Below, one piece after another: positions 42,783-54,889 of a DNA stretch of 64,000 nucleotides; position 1 is the stretch's first letter; each line of letters starts with the position of its first letter. Source of the DNA: Umezawaea endophytica. GTDB taxonomy: Bacteria > Actinomycetota > Actinomycetes > Mycobacteriales > Pseudonocardiaceae. A program made the translations under genes and the position numbers. A model generated the notes under the pieces. The model had not been told where the DNA came from and ran no database searches. It was given only the letters and a program-made list of their open reading frames with translations. Where the stretch lies: assembly GCF_025061645.1 (NCBI RefSeq), contig NZ_JANYMP010000003.1, forward strand, positions 368,090-432,089. Reading direction: 5' to 3'.

Positions 42783-43631
42783 TCAGCCCTTGAAGGCGCC
42801 GTCGAGGACGCCGGCGACCATGCGCCGCCCGACCAGGACGAACAGCACGACCAGGGGCGCGGTGGCCAGGAACGAGCCGGACATGGCCAGTCCGAGGTCG
42901 ACGTCGTAGCTGTTCTGGAGGGCTTTGATGGCGATCTGGGCGGTGTAGCGCTCGGGTGTCTTGAGCACGATGAACGGCCACAGGAAGTCGTTCCACGCGG
43001 TCACGAAGCCGAACAGGCCGAGCACGAACGCCGCGGGGCGCACGATGGGGAAGACGATGCGCCAGAACACCTGCCACGTGCCCGCGCCGTCGATCGTCGC
43101 GGCCTGCACCAGTTCGTCGCTGATCGTGGCGGTGATGTGCTGGCGCATCCAGAAGATGCCGAACGCGCTGGCCAGGCCGGGGACGACCAGCGCTTGCAGC
43201 GTGTCCACCCAGCCCAGCCAGGACATGATCATGTACTGCGGGATGACGGACAACTGCGTGGGCACGGTCATGGTGAGCAGGACGACCAGGAACAGCGTGC
43301 CGCGACCGCGGAAGTCCAGCTTGGCGAAGGCAAACCCGGCCAGCGCGCACAGCACCGCCTGACCGACACCGATGGCGGTGGCCACGAACAGGCTGTTCAG
43401 CAACGCCCCCAGGAACGGCACCGTCTCCAGCACCAGCCCCACGAGGTGGAGGAAGTTGCCGCCGGGCACGACGGCGGGCGGCATCCGCGTCGCGGTCGCG
43501 GTGTCGGTGGTGGCCACGACGAACATCCAGTACAGCGGGAACAGGCACACGACCGCGGCCGCGACCAGCAGCAGGTAGGTCCACCAGCGGACACGACCGT
43601 GACGCCGTCGACGCGGCGCGGTGGTGGTCAC
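42783..43631 (-). CDS. Sugar ABC transporter permease (MalG type)
   Basis: A 282-aa permease with six predicted membrane segments. The EAA loop that contacts the ATPase reads ELVQAATIDGAGTWQVFWRI. It ends in the typical ...MVAGVLDGAFKG. GTG 43631 overlaps the upstream permease gene by 4 bp. It pairs with the MalF-type permease to import xylo-oligosaccharides. No ATPase gene is present; as in many actinomycetes a shared MsiK-type ATPase encoded elsewhere is expected. Confidence 0.93.
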   Translation of the reverse strand: MTTTAPRRRRHGRVRWWTYLLLVAAAVVCLFPLYWMFVVATTDTATATRMPPAVVPGGNFLHLVGLVLETVPFLGALLNSLFVATAIGVGQAVLCALAGFAFAKLDFRGRGTLFLVVLLTMTVPTQLSVIPQYMIMSWLGWVDTLQALVVPGLASAFGIFWMRQHITATISDELVQAATIDGAGTWQVFWRIVFPIVRPAAFVLGLFGFVTAWNDFLWPFIVLKTPERYTAQIAIKALQNSYDVDLGLAMSGSFLATAPLVVLFVLVGRRMVAGVLDGAFKG

Positions 43632-44575
43632 CGGTCCGCCCTGATCCGACCGGCCAGCAGGTAGTTGACCGCGGCGATCACCACGACCACGACGAACAGG
43701 GCGACCCCGACCGCCGCGCCGTAGCCGAACTCGAACTCCCCGAAGCCCTGCTCGTACAGGAACAGCGTCAACGTCTGGCACTGCCGCACCGCGCCGCACG
43801 TCAACGGCGCGCCCGTGGCGATGAGCAGTGGTTCGGTGAAGATCTGCAGACCGCCGATGGTGGAGGTGACCACGGTGAAGATGATCACCGGCCGCAGCGA
43901 GGGGATCGTGATGTGGCGGAACCGCTGCCACGAGCCGGCGCCGTCGATCGCCGCGGCCTCGTAGACCGCGCGGGGCACCGCTTGCAGCGAGGCGAGGTAG
44001 AGCAGCGTGGTGTAGCCGAACCACCGCCACACCACCATCGTCGCGATGAGCACGTGACTGCCCACAGTGGACTGGACGAAGTCCACCGGCTCCACGCCGA
44101 CCAGCCCGAGCACCCAGTTGAGCAGCCCGTAGTCGCGGTCGAACAACTGCGCAAACACGATCGCCGTGGCCGCCACCGAGGTCACGTAGGGCACCAGCAC
44201 GGACATGCGGAAGAACAGCGCGAACCTCAGCCGGGCGTGGTTGAGCACGTGCGCCAGCAGCAGGGCCAGCAGCAGTTGCGGGACGGTGGACAGGAACCAG
44301 ATGCTCACGGTGTTGCCCGCGGCGTTCCAGAACCGCGGATCGCCGAACATGCGGGTGAAGTTGTCCACGCCGATGAACACCTGGTCCCCGATGGGGTTCC
44401 AGTCGAACAGCGCCACGTAGAACGTGAAGGCGAACGGGAACAGCCCGAACACCGCGAAGAGGACGAAGAACGGGGCGATGTAGGCGTACGGCGCCAGGCG
44501 CTCACCCAGGCCCCGAGCGGTCCGGGTGACCGGCGGCGGTGCGGTCGACGGCGCGGGGACGAGCGTCAGGGTCAC
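43628..44575 (-). CDS. Sugar ABC transporter permease (MalF type)
   Basis: A 315-aa permease with an N-terminal cytoplasmic extension, the membrane segment YIAPFFVLFAVFGLFPFAF and an EAA loop (VYEAAAIDGAGSWQRFRHI). The GTG start at 44575 follows the binding-protein stop by 5 bp. With the next gene it forms the membrane pore of a CUT1-family importer. Genomic context with GH10, GH43 and GH62 enzymes suggests xylo- or arabinoxylo-oligosaccharides as cargo. Confidence 0.93.
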   Translation of the reverse strand: MTLTLVPAPSTAPPPVTRTARGLGERLAPYAYIAPFFVLFAVFGLFPFAFTFYVALFDWNPIGDQVFIGVDNFTRMFGDPRFWNAAGNTVSIWFLSTVPQLLLALLLAHVLNHARLRFALFFRMSVLVPYVTSVAATAIVFAQLFDRDYGLLNWVLGLVGVEPVDFVQSTVGSHVLIATMVVWRWFGYTTLLYLASLQAVPRAVYEAAAIDGAGSWQRFRHITIPSLRPVIIFTVVTSTIGGLQIFTEPLLIATGAPLTCGAVRQCQTLTLFLYEQGFGEFEFGYGAAVGVALFVVVVVIAAVNYLLAGRIRADR

Positions 44576-44580
44576 GCCGC

Positions 44581-45843
44581 TCACCCGATGGCGGTCTTGA
44601 TGTTGCGCACGGCGTCGTCCCACGCGGTGGCCGGGTTCCCGCCGCTCTGCTCGACGTTGGTGATGGCGTTGAGGAACTCCTGGCCGATGGTCGCGCTGTC
44701 GGGTCCGATGTAGAACGGTTTGAGGCCCAGCAGCGAGTCGGTGTAGATCTTGCCGGTCGGCGCGTCGGTGAAGAACGGGTCCTTCGACGAGGCGAGCTTC
44801 TCGTCCTGGTAGACCGACGGGGTCGACGGCAGGGCTCCGACGCGGCCGAAGTGGTCCAGTTGTCCCTGCGGCGACTGCATCTCCTTGATGTAGTTCCACG
44901 CGGCCTGCGGGTTCTTCGCGCGCTTGGGGATGGCCAGGTAGCTGCCGCCCCAGTTCCCCGCGCCGCCGGGGATCTTCGCGATGGCCCACTTGCCCTTGGT
45001 GTCGGGAGCCGTGCTGCGGATCGTGTTGAGCATCCACGACGGCGCGGCCACCGCCGCGTACTGGCCCTGCGCCAGGCCCGCGCTCCACGCGCTCTCGAAC
45101 GAGGTCTGCCCGGCGGTGATCCCGGCCGTGGCCGCCTTGATGCCGACGTCGAACGCCGCCCGCACCTGGGGGTTGCGGTCGTAGACCAGCTCCCGGCCCT
45201 CGCTGTAGTACTTCTCGGACACCTGGTTGACCGCCTGGTAGAACACGCTGGTGGCCGCGTTGTCCGTGAAGGCCTTGCCGGTGGCCTGCTTGTACCGCTT
45301 CCCGGTCTCGATGAACGCGTCCCACGTCGGCCACAGCGCGCCCGCGGCCGCCGGGTCGGTCGGCAGTTGGGCGGCGGCGAACAGGTCGGTGCGGTACGCG
45401 ATGGCCATGCCGCCCACGTCCGTGGGGATGCCCAGGACCTCGCCGTCCTTGGCGACGCTCTGCTTCATCACCCAGTCCAGGTAGTCGCCCTTGATGTCGT
45501 CGGCGCCCAGCGTGCGCAGGTCGACGAAGTTCTGCGGCTGCTGGACGAACTTCGGCAGGTTGTCCCCCTGGATGAGCACCAGGTCCGGCACCTTGCCGCC
45601 CGCCAGCGCGGTCGTCAGCGCCTGGGCGGTCTCCGTCGAGGTGCCCACCTCGGTCAGCTTGACCTCGACGTCCGCGTGCTTCGCCCGGTACGCGTCCACG
45701 GACACCTTCTGGTTGATGGCGGCGAACGACCAGAACTCGAAGGACTTGCCGTCCCCTCCCCCACCTCCGCCCGTGCCGGGTGTGCAGGCGGCGGCCAGGA
45801 CGAGCGCCGCGGTGACGAGCAGGGCGGGTAAGCGGAGGGTCAC
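44581..45843 (-). CDS. Sugar ABC transporter solute-binding lipoprotein
   Basis: A 420-aa protein with a lipoprotein signal: LPALLVTAALVLAAAC with lipobox LAAAC, followed by a Gly-rich spacer. The mature part is a CUT1 solute-binding protein (SFEFWSFAAINQKVSVDAYR ...). The start is GTG at 45843 with GGAG upstream. A TTA codon occurs at position 5, which may slow early translation when tRNA-Leu(UUA) is low. It leads the import operon. A candidate promoter with a LacI-type box and a CGAAAGTTTCG box lies within 115 bp upstream. Confidence 0.93.
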   Translation of the reverse strand: MTLRLPALLVTAALVLAAACTPGTGGGGGGDGKSFEFWSFAAINQKVSVDAYRAKHADVEVKLTEVGTSTETAQALTTALAGGKVPDLVLIQGDNLPKFVQQPQNFVDLRTLGADDIKGDYLDWVMKQSVAKDGEVLGIPTDVGGMAIAYRTDLFAAAQLPTDPAAAGALWPTWDAFIETGKRYKQATGKAFTDNAATSVFYQAVNQVSEKYYSEGRELVYDRNPQVRAAFDVGIKAATAGITAGQTSFESAWSAGLAQGQYAAVAAPSWMLNTIRSTAPDTKGKWAIAKIPGGAGNWGGSYLAIPKRAKNPQAAWNYIKEMQSPQGQLDHFGRVGALPSTPSVYQDEKLASSKDPFFTDAPTGKIYTDSLLGLKPFYIGPDSATIGQEFLNAITNVEQSGGNPATAWDDAVRNIKTAIG

Positions 45844-45890
45844 GTCGCTTCTCCAAGGTGATCGGGGGCGAACGGCACACCGAGACGATC

Positions 45891-45901
45891 CGAAAGTTTC
45901 G
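45891..45901. promoter_or_regulatory. Perfect CGAAA-N-TTTCG palindrome upstream of the importer operon
   Basis: CGAAAGTTTCG is a perfect palindrome around a central G, 48 bp upstream of the binding-protein start. It matches the element known upstream of Streptomyces xylanase genes and repeats that near the GH10 gene. Confidence 0.6.
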
Positions 45902-45914
45902 ATTAAGTTTCCGA

Positions 45915-45928
45915 ATGTTAGCGCTCAC
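45915..45928. promoter_or_regulatory. LacI-type operator upstream of the importer operon
   Basis: ATGTTAGCGCTCAC carries the central GCGC dyad of LacI-family operators and on the other strand reads GTGAGCGCTAACAT, matching the GH62 box at 54760. It lies just downstream of the candidate -10. Confidence 0.55.
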
Positions 45929-45929
45929 G

Positions 45930-45958
45930 ACGGTAAGCTGCGTCACATCCGACGTCAA
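45930..45958 (-). promoter_or_regulatory. Candidate promoter of the importer operon
   Basis: Minus-strand TTGACG (45958-45953) and TACCGT (45935-45930) are 17 bp apart. The operators listed above sit directly downstream, as expected for repression. Confidence 0.45.
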
Positions 45959-46079
45959 GGGCACACCATCGCCGTCATCCGGAGGACCCACACCACACTT
46001 CAACCACAGCAAGATGATCTCGGCCGCGACACCGATGAGCGAGCAACCGCTCACTCGCCTGGGACAAACGAATCCGTAC

Positions 46080-46097
46080 TACGAAAGTACTTTCGTA
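46080..46097. promoter_or_regulatory. Perfect 18-bp palindrome TACGAAAGTACTTTCGTA
   Basis: The sequence is self-complementary over 18 bp and contains CGAAA and TTTCG arms as in the xylanase boxes, but separated by 4 bp instead of 1. It lies mid-way in the divergent importer/metalloprotease region. It may be a related or distinct operator. Confidence 0.5.
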
Positions 46098-46230
46098 ACT
46101 AGCTGAACAGAGCGGGGAGACCGTGAGCACGACCGTCGCAACCGAACGGGCTCCACGCCGACCTGCTCGACGTGTCCGGGTGACCGGGCCGACCACACCC
46201 GCCGACCACGCCACCAACCGTCCGCGTCTT

Positions 46231-46242
46231 GTTAGCGCGAAC
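46231..46242. promoter_or_regulatory. LacI-like box upstream of the metalloprotease
   Basis: GTTAGCGCGAAC is a near-palindrome with central GCGC about 96 bp upstream of the metalloprotease start, suggesting it belongs to the same regulon as the glycosidases. Confidence 0.4.
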
Positions 46243-46337
46243 ACGACCTCGCGGCACGTCCCCGACCGCTTTTCACCCGGCCCCGACACCTCCAGGATGT
46301 GAGGCGACTTCGCATCCGCTCCGACAGGAGACCTCAC

Positions 46338-48836
46338 GTGGCACCACGTTCGTCGACACACCGAGCACTGACCTTGATGCTGGCCACCGCGACGGCGGGC
46401 GCGCTGGTGACCACGGCGGGGACGGCCGCCGCAGAGGACAACCCGTGGACCAGGGTCGACAACGGCGTCATCGCGTCGCGATCGGCCCAGCAGGGCGATG
46501 TCCGCGCCGAGTTGTTCGCCGGGTTCACCCTCGACAGGTCGGCGATGGCCGCCACCCTGGCCGGAGCGGACACCGTCGAGGTCGTGCTGCCGACACCCGC
46601 GGGCACGTTCGAGCGGTTCGCCCTCGTCAACACCCCGGTGATGGAACCCGGCCTGGCGGCGAAGCACCCGGAGATCAGGACCTTCACGGGCAGGAGCGTG
46701 GAGGACCCGACGGCGTCGGTGCGCGCGGACCTGACCCCGCTGGGCTTCCACGCCTCCGTGCGGTCCCAGCGCGGCCAGTGGTTCGTCGACCCGTACTCCC
46801 ACCGGGACCAGAGCCTGTACGCCAGCTACTTCGGCCACGACCTGACCCCGGCCGCCCCGCTCCGCGAAACCGGTGTCGAGTACGCGGCACAACGGCACCG
46901 GCCGACGGCCACGACCACGAGCCCGGTCGTGTCGGTCCGCACCTACCGCCTGGCGATCATCACGGACCCGTCCTACGCGCGGTACGTCGGCGCGGAGAAC
47001 GTGACCGCCGCCAAGGCGAGCCTGGTCAACAGGATCGCGCAGATCTACGCGGAGGAGACCGCGATCCGGCTGCTGCTGGTCAACGACAGCGACAAGACGA
47101 ACCTGGACACCGACGCGCTGGCCACCGGTCCGAACGGGCCGTGCGGCTCGGCCCCGTGCTTCCGGCCCGACGAGCTGGAGCAGTGCGTGACCGGGACCCT
47201 CGGCAACGCGGCGACGGTGCTGGGTCAACTGATCGGGGCGAGCAACTACGAGATCGGGCACGTCGCGATGGGCGTTCGGGGCGGTGGCGCCGGGGTGCCG
47301 GGTGTGGGCGGACCCGACAAGGCGGCGGGGTGCACCGGCATCACCACGCCCACGGGCGACTACTTCGCCGTCGACTACGTGGCACACGAGATGGGGCACC
47401 AGTTCGGCGCCGAGCACACCTTCAACGGCGACCAGTGGGGCTGCGGCACCGGGCAGCGCGTGGCGGGGTCCTCCTACGAGCCGGGCAGCGGGGTGACGAT
47501 CATGTCGTACGCCGGGATCTGCCAGCAGGACAACCTCCAGCGCCACGCCGATCCCTACTTCTCCCACCGCAGCCGCACGGAGATCACCGCCTTCACCACG
47601 AAGACCCAGTGGGACGTGGACGAGGTGCAGAACACGTCCCTGCGGGACTTTGGCGACGGCGACTCGTTCACGCTGACCTACGACGGTCGCAGGTCGACGC
47701 CCATCACGTACTCCGGTTACGGCCAAGAGGCGATCAAGGCCGCCGTCGAGGCCGTCCTGCCCCCCGGCGGGCAGGTCGACGTCGCGGGCCTCGGGGACAA
47801 CGTGAACCGACCGACACCGTTCGACACCACCGGTTTCCAGGTCACGTTCCAGGGAGCGCTGGCAGGCGTGAACGTGCCCCCGCTCGGCATCGACGCCACC
47901 GGCGCGACGGGGTTCGTCGGCGAGACCGTCAAGGGCGGTCCCCAGGACAACCAGGGTCACCGCGTCGACCGCACCCGCAACCACCCGCCCGTCGTCACCG
48001 CGGCGAAGCGGCACACGATCCCGACGCGCACCCCGTTCGCCTTGACCGGCAAGGCTTCCGACGCCGACGGCGACGCGGTGACCTACCTGTGGGAGCAGAA
48101 CGACCCCGGTGGCGAGAACGGCACGTCGTTGGTTGACAACACCAAGACCGACGGGCCGCTGTTCCGGCTGTTCGGCACCGCGGCCGTCGTGAGCGACGCG
48201 GACGCGCTGAAGTACCGCTCCCCCGGTGAGAACGCGGTGACCACCGATCCGAGGCGCGTCTTCCCCGACCTGGCGCAGATCGCGGCGGGCCGCACCAACG
48301 CGGCCACGGGCGCGTGCCCGGTTGCGCCGCCTCCCCCGGCGCCGGAGACCGGTGGCGGCACGAACGTCCCGGCCGACGTCGTCGACTGCTACTCGGAGTT
48401 CCTGCCCACCACCGATTGGGTCGGGGTGGACGGCTCGCGGACCCTGCACTTCCGGCTCACCGCCCGCGACGGCAGGCAGGGCGGCGGCGGGATCGGCAGC
48501 GCCGACACCGAACTCGTGGTCGCGCCGACAGCGGGACCGTTCCTGGTGACCTCGCACGCCTCCGGCGCGTCCTACCGCGGTGGTTCGCGACAGCGGATCA
48601 CCTGGGACGTGGCCGGCACGGCGGTGGCCCCGGTGGCCACGTCCGCCGTTCGGATCACCTTCTCCACCGACGGCGGACGGACCTTCCCGCACGTGCTCTC
48701 CTCCCGCACCCGCAACGACGGCGCCGAGACCGTGACGCTGCCTGGGGTTCGGACCGACAAGGGCCGGATCAGGGTCGAGGCCGTCGGCAACGTGTTCTTC
48801 GACCTCAACGACGCCGACCTGACCGTCACCGGCTGA
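46338..48836 (+). CDS. Secreted reprolysin-like zinc metalloprotease
   Basis: An 832-aa exported protein. Signal peptide (ALTLMLATATAGALVTTAGTAAA), a propeptide-like region to about residue 190, then a reprolysin/M12B-type catalytic domain starting RTYRLAIITDPSYARYVG, with the zinc site HEMGHQFGAEHTF and a Met-turn candidate IMSYAG. The C-terminal 300 residues contain a PKD/cadherin-like segment (TGKASDADGDAVTYLWEQ) and a further beta-domain (RQRITWDVAGT). GTG 46338 is preceded by CAGGAG. Such proteases may process secreted enzymes or attack plant or prey protein. Its upstream LacI-like box hints at co-regulation with the glycosidases. Confidence 0.88.
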   Translation: MAPRSSTHRALTLMLATATAGALVTTAGTAAAEDNPWTRVDNGVIASRSAQQGDVRAELFAGFTLDRSAMAATLAGADTVEVVLPTPAGTFERFALVNTPVMEPGLAAKHPEIRTFTGRSVEDPTASVRADLTPLGFHASVRSQRGQWFVDPYSHRDQSLYASYFGHDLTPAAPLRETGVEYAAQRHRPTATTTSPVVSVRTYRLAIITDPSYARYVGAENVTAAKASLVNRIAQIYAEETAIRLLLVNDSDKTNLDTDALATGPNGPCGSAPCFRPDELEQCVTGTLGNAATVLGQLIGASNYEIGHVAMGVRGGGAGVPGVGGPDKAAGCTGITTPTGDYFAVDYVAHEMGHQFGAEHTFNGDQWGCGTGQRVAGSSYEPGSGVTIMSYAGICQQDNLQRHADPYFSHRSRTEITAFTTKTQWDVDEVQNTSLRDFGDGDSFTLTYDGRRSTPITYSGYGQEAIKAAVEAVLPPGGQVDVAGLGDNVNRPTPFDTTGFQVTFQGALAGVNVPPLGIDATGATGFVGETVKGGPQDNQGHRVDRTRNHPPVVTAAKRHTIPTRTPFALTGKASDADGDAVTYLWEQNDPGGENGTSLVDNTKTDGPLFRLFGTAAVVSDADALKYRSPGENAVTTDPRRVFPDLAQIAAGRTNAATGACPVAPPPPAPETGGGTNVPADVVDCYSEFLPTTDWVGVDGSRTLHFRLTARDGRQGGGGIGSADTELVVAPTAGPFLVTSHASGASYRGGSRQRITWDVAGTAVAPVATSAVRITFSTDGGRTFPHVLSSRTRNDGAETVTLPGVRTDKGRIRVEAVGNVFFDLNDADLTVTG

Positions 48837-48851
48837 TCGGCCCCTCCCGGT

Positions 48852-48886
48852 GGGCGCGGGTCGCCGTTCGGCGGGGACCCGCGCCC
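48852..48886. terminator. Terminator between metalloprotease and GH6 gene
   Basis: Eleven-bp arms GGGCGCGGGTC (48852-48862) and complement (48876-48886) lie between the convergent stops. Confidence 0.75.
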
Positions 48887-48892
48887 GACGCG

Positions 48893-51551
<2,659 letters not shown>

Positions 51552-51576
51552 CGGGAACTCCTTCCGTTCATCGTGC

Positions 51577-53175
51577 CTAGGGCGTCGTGAGTTCGAAGCG
51601 CTGCACGGTGACCGCGCCGCCGAGCGCCGAGGTGGCGTGGTTGAAGATGCCGAAGCGGTAGCCCATGAAGAACTGCCAGGCGTTGTTGAGCGTGAAACCG
51701 GGGCCGAACGAGGTGAAGTTCACGCCGTCGGTGCTGTAGGAGAACCGGGCCTGCCTGCCGGAGCCGGGACGGATGTCGGCGTTGGCGCGCAACCAGATCC
51801 TCGTGCCCGCCAGGTCGGCGCTCGCCACCTCGGTGCCGGTTCCCGTGGTGCGCCAAGCGGAATCCATCGTCAGGCCGTTGACCACCACGACCCGGTTGCG
51901 CCCGTTGTCGCGCTTGACGCCGATCCACGCCGACTGGTCGCGCAGCATCGCCAGGCCCGTGCGGTCACCGTCGCGCATCGCCGTGAGGTCGAGCGTGACG
52001 GTGCCGGTGGAGGTCGGGCCCTGGACGCGGTGGGTGAGGGTGTTGCGCGCGGAGTACAGGTCGTTGGTGACGGTCGCGGTGGACAGGCGCAGGCCGTTGT
52101 CGACGCTGTACCTGCTCGTGTCCGGGTTGTGGTTCCACTCCCACTGCGGCCCCAGCGCCGTCCCGGCGAACGTGTCCACCCCGGTCATCGGCTTCACCTG
52201 CCGGGGTGGCGCGGGCAGGGTGGGTACCGGGTAGTTCACCCCCCAGCCTCCGTTGACGGTGGTGACGCGCGGCCAGCCGTCCGAGGTCCACGTGATCGGG
52301 GCGAGCACCGGCACGCGTCCACCGGGGTAGGCGTCGACGAAGGCCAGGTAGTACCAGTCGCCGTTCTGCGTCTGCACCAGACCGCCCTGGTGCGGCACTC
52401 CCCCGCCGGAGATCGGCGAGGGCATGTTCAGCAGGACCTGCTGGACGGTGTACGGGCCGAACGGGCTGGCGGACTTGAGGACGTACTGGCCGTTGGCGGG
52501 CTTGGTCAGCCAGATGTAGTAGCTGCCGTTCCGCTTGTAGAACCGCGCGCCCTCCAGGGTGCCGATGGTCGACGGGGTCTGGAACACCTGCTGCGAGCGG
52601 ACCTCGGACTTCCCGTCGGCCGAGAGCTGGGCGACGCTGATGGTCGTGTTGCCGTAGGCGACGTACATCGTGTCGTTGTCGTCGACCAGCAGACCCGCGT
52701 CGTAGTAGCACTTGTCGATCGTGGACAGCTTGGACCACTGGCCGTCCACGGCGGTGGCGGTGTAGATGTGCGTCTTGGCGAAGTCGACGCAACCGCCCCA
52801 GTAGAACGTCCTGTTGCTCTTGCGGTAGTTGAGGAAGGACGCCCAGATGCCGTTGACGTAGGCGCGTCCGCCGCTCATGTCGTACTTCGCGCCGAAGTCG
52901 AGCTTCGGCACGGAGTGGCCCGCGAACTCCCAGTTCACCAGGTCGTAGGAACGCAGGATCGGCGCGCCGGGCGAGTAGTGCATGGTGGAGGCGGAGTAGT
53001 AGTACGCGTTGTCGACCCGGATGATGTCGATGTCGGCGAAGTCCTGCCACAGCACCGGGTTGGCGAACGTCGAGGCACGGGGGTCCGTGGTGGTGGTCGT
53101 GGGGATCGCTCCGCCCATCAGGCCCAGGACCGCGACCGCGGCCAGAGCCGACTTCCACAGCCGTTGACGGGACAT
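51577..53175 (-). CDS. Secreted GH43 xylosidase/arabinofuranosidase
   Basis: A 532-aa exported GH43 protein. The signal peptide SALAAVAVLGLMGGAIP is followed by a short Thr stretch. The catalytic blades include NPVLWQDFADIDIIRVDN (base Asp region), DAGLLVDDNDTMYVAYG and GTLEGARFYKRNG (acid Glu). A C-terminal beta-sandwich (about 335-532) resembles the GH43 C2/concanavalin-like domain. It probably trims xylo- or arabinoxylo-oligosaccharides outside the cell, complementing the intracellular GH43 at 41219. It lies 24 bp after the GH62 gene in the same operon. Confidence 0.9.
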   Translation of the reverse strand: MSRQRLWKSALAAVAVLGLMGGAIPTTTTTDPRASTFANPVLWQDFADIDIIRVDNAYYYSASTMHYSPGAPILRSYDLVNWEFAGHSVPKLDFGAKYDMSGGRAYVNGIWASFLNYRKSNRTFYWGGCVDFAKTHIYTATAVDGQWSKLSTIDKCYYDAGLLVDDNDTMYVAYGNTTISVAQLSADGKSEVRSQQVFQTPSTIGTLEGARFYKRNGSYYIWLTKPANGQYVLKSASPFGPYTVQQVLLNMPSPISGGGVPHQGGLVQTQNGDWYYLAFVDAYPGGRVPVLAPITWTSDGWPRVTTVNGGWGVNYPVPTLPAPPRQVKPMTGVDTFAGTALGPQWEWNHNPDTSRYSVDNGLRLSTATVTNDLYSARNTLTHRVQGPTSTGTVTLDLTAMRDGDRTGLAMLRDQSAWIGVKRDNGRNRVVVVNGLTMDSAWRTTGTGTEVASADLAGTRIWLRANADIRPGSGRQARFSYSTDGVNFTSFGPGFTLNNAWQFFMGYRFGIFNHATSALGGAVTVQRFELTTP

Positions 53176-53199
53176 CGGTCGTCCTTCCGAGGATCGTTG

Positions 53200-54657
53200 T
53201 CAGCAGGTGGAGTTGGTCTGGGTCAGCAGCCCGAGCCTCCAGGGCAGCCTGTTGTAGTCACCGCTCGCGTTGGGGTCCAGGCCCTGGTAGAGGTAGCTGA
53301 GGCCGCAGGGGCTGATCTCCATGGTCTGGTCGACGTTCGTGCGGACCACCTCCCCGTGGCTGATGTCGCGGGTCCACTGTCCACTCGGGAACGTCACGTT
53401 GTTGGCCCTGGCGAACGGGTTGGACTCGGTGTCGGCCAGCGCCGTCCAGGAACCCGCGATGGACGAGGAGGTCCAGGAGCGGAAGTAGCGGCGGCCGTCG
53501 GTGCCGATCGCCTCGTGCACCAGGAAGTACTGGTTCTTCCCCGCGATCTTGTAGACGTTCGACGCCTCGAACAGCCTGTTGCGGTTGGAGTCCTGCAACG
53601 CGATCACGGTGTTGGTGAACCCGTTCGGGAAGTTCGCCAGGGTGGTCTCAGACCGGTAGAGGTGGCCGTTGTCGTCCGAGGAGAACAGGTGGCACCTGGC
53701 GGAGTCGCAGATCATCCAGAAGTCGACCCAGTAGCCGTTGCCGATGTTGTCCTTGATGATCTGCGGCATCCCGTTGGCGTAGAAGTTCCTCGGCGTCGAC
53801 CAGGACGCCGGGTCGGCGATGTCGGTGGTCGTGGAGTACGAGGCGTTCGACCCCGTCTGGTAGATCAGGTACCACAGCCGCTGCGGTGCGAAGTAGAACA
53901 CCTGCGGCGCGGCCCGGTAGCCCGCGCCGACCCCCGAGCGGTCGAGGTAGTAGTGCGGCGCCGCCGAAGCCTGCGACCAGTCCGAGAAGCTGGTGTACAT
54001 CAGGTTGTAGCCGGTGGTGTAGGTCGAGGCGAACACGTGGTACTTGCCGTTGTGGTACACGACGCTCGGGTCCTTCACCGCCACGTTGGCGTGCGTCGAG
54101 TCCGGCTTCGGGCTGATCAGCGCTCCGCTGGAGGACCACCGGAAGCTCGACGGGAGGCTCCCACCCGGTTGCGGCGTCGTGGTCGTGGTCGTGGTGGTCG
54201 TCGTCGGGGTGGGACCGACACCTCCGGTGCAGGTGGTGCCGTTCAGGGTGAACGACGTCGGAGACGGGTTGTCGGTGCCGTTCGCGGAACCGTTGAAGCC
54301 GAACTCCACCTTGCCCCCTGTCGGGATCGACGCGTTGTAGGAGACGTTGCGCGCCGTGACCTGCGCGCCGCTCTGCGAGACCTGGGCGTTCCAGGCCTCC
54401 TTCACCTGCTGGCCGCTCGTGTAGGACCAGGTGAGGGTCCAGCCGTCGACCGCGTCACCGAGGTTGGTGACGGTGACGGCGGCGGTGAACCCTCCCGACC
54501 ACTGCGACGGGGCAGAGTAGGCGACCGAGCACCCCGCCGCGGCCGACGCGGGAGCCGACACTGTGGTGAGCGCGATCAGCGCCGCGAACGGGACCGCGGC
54601 CGCGGTCAGCAGCTTCGACCGCCTGGACGAGAAGAGCCTCGACAGGGACATGACCAT
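53200..54657 (-). CDS. Secreted GH62 alpha-L-arabinofuranosidase with N-terminal CBM2
   Basis: A 485-aa protein: signal peptide ([20 protein letters not shown]), CBM2 (about 42-145), poly-Thr linker, and a GH62 domain beginning [20 protein letters not shown]. The base Asp is in [20 protein letters not shown] and the acid Glu in [13 protein letters not shown]62 enzymes release arabinose from arabinoxylan. It is the first gene of the four-gene secreted-enzyme operon and carries a candidate promoter and a LacI-type operator about 100 bp upstream. Confidence 0.95.
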   Translation of the reverse strand: MVMSLSRLFSSRRSKLLTAAAVPFAALIALTTVSAPASAAAGCSVAYSAPSQWSGGFTAAVTVTNLGDAVDGWTLTWSYTSGQQVKEAWNAQVSQSGAQVTARNVSYNASIPTGGKVEFGFNGSANGTDNPSPTSFTLNGTTCTGGVGPTPTTTTTTTTTTPQPGGSLPSSFRWSSSGALISPKPDSTHANVAVKDPSVVYHNGKYHVFASTYTTGYNLMYTSFSDWSQASAAPHYYLDRSGVGAGYRAAPQVFYFAPQRLWYLIYQTGSNASYSTTTDIADPASWSTPRNFYANGMPQIIKDNIGNGYWVDFWMICDSARCHLFSSDDNGHLYRSETTLANFPNGFTNTVIALQDSNRNRLFEASNVYKIAGKNQYFLVHEAIGTDGRRYFRSWTSSSIAGSWTALADTESNPFARANNVTFPSGQWTRDISHGEVVRTNVDQTMEISPCGLSYLYQGLDPNASGDYNRLPWRLGLLTQTNSTC

Positions 54658-54728
54658 CCTTCGGTGGGAGTTCGGGTCAGGGCGCGGCCGGATTCGGGGC
54701 AGGGGTTCAACGGCGGTCCCTGCCAGGC

Positions 54729-54758
54729 AATGTATCCACGGCGACAGGGGTCGGTCAA
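54729..54758 (-). promoter_or_regulatory. Candidate promoter of the GH62 operon
   Basis: Minus-strand TTGACC (54758-54753) and TACATT (54734-54729) are separated by 18 bp. The LacI-type operator at 54760-54785 abuts the -35. Confidence 0.5.
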
Positions 54759-54759
54759 A

Positions 54760-54785
54760 GCTAAAATGTGAGCGCTAACTTTAGC
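54760..54785. promoter_or_regulatory. LacI-type operator upstream of GH62 operon
   Basis: A 26-bp element centred on GTGAGCGCTAAC differs by a single base from the element at 57067-57092 upstream of the second xylanase. The AGCGCT core is typical of LacI-family sites; the LacI gene at 54890 is the obvious candidate regulator. Confidence 0.65.
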
Positions 54786-54889
54786 CGCCCGCCAGCAAGT
54801 CGTTGAGCGATAAGTATTGCTATTGCTGATTCTTCGGCCCGATATCCGGCTTTAGGTGGACGTCTTCGCGCTCTCGTTGGTGAACGTGC

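Larger units (their letters stand above)
45844..46337. promoter_or_regulatory. Divergent control region of the sugar importer and metalloprotease
   Basis: This 494-bp gene-free region carries, from left to right, a CGAAAGTTTCG palindrome (45891-45901), a LacI-type box (45915-45928), a candidate leftward promoter (45930-45958), an 18-bp palindrome (46080-46097) and another LacI-like box (46231-46242). Confidence 0.6.
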
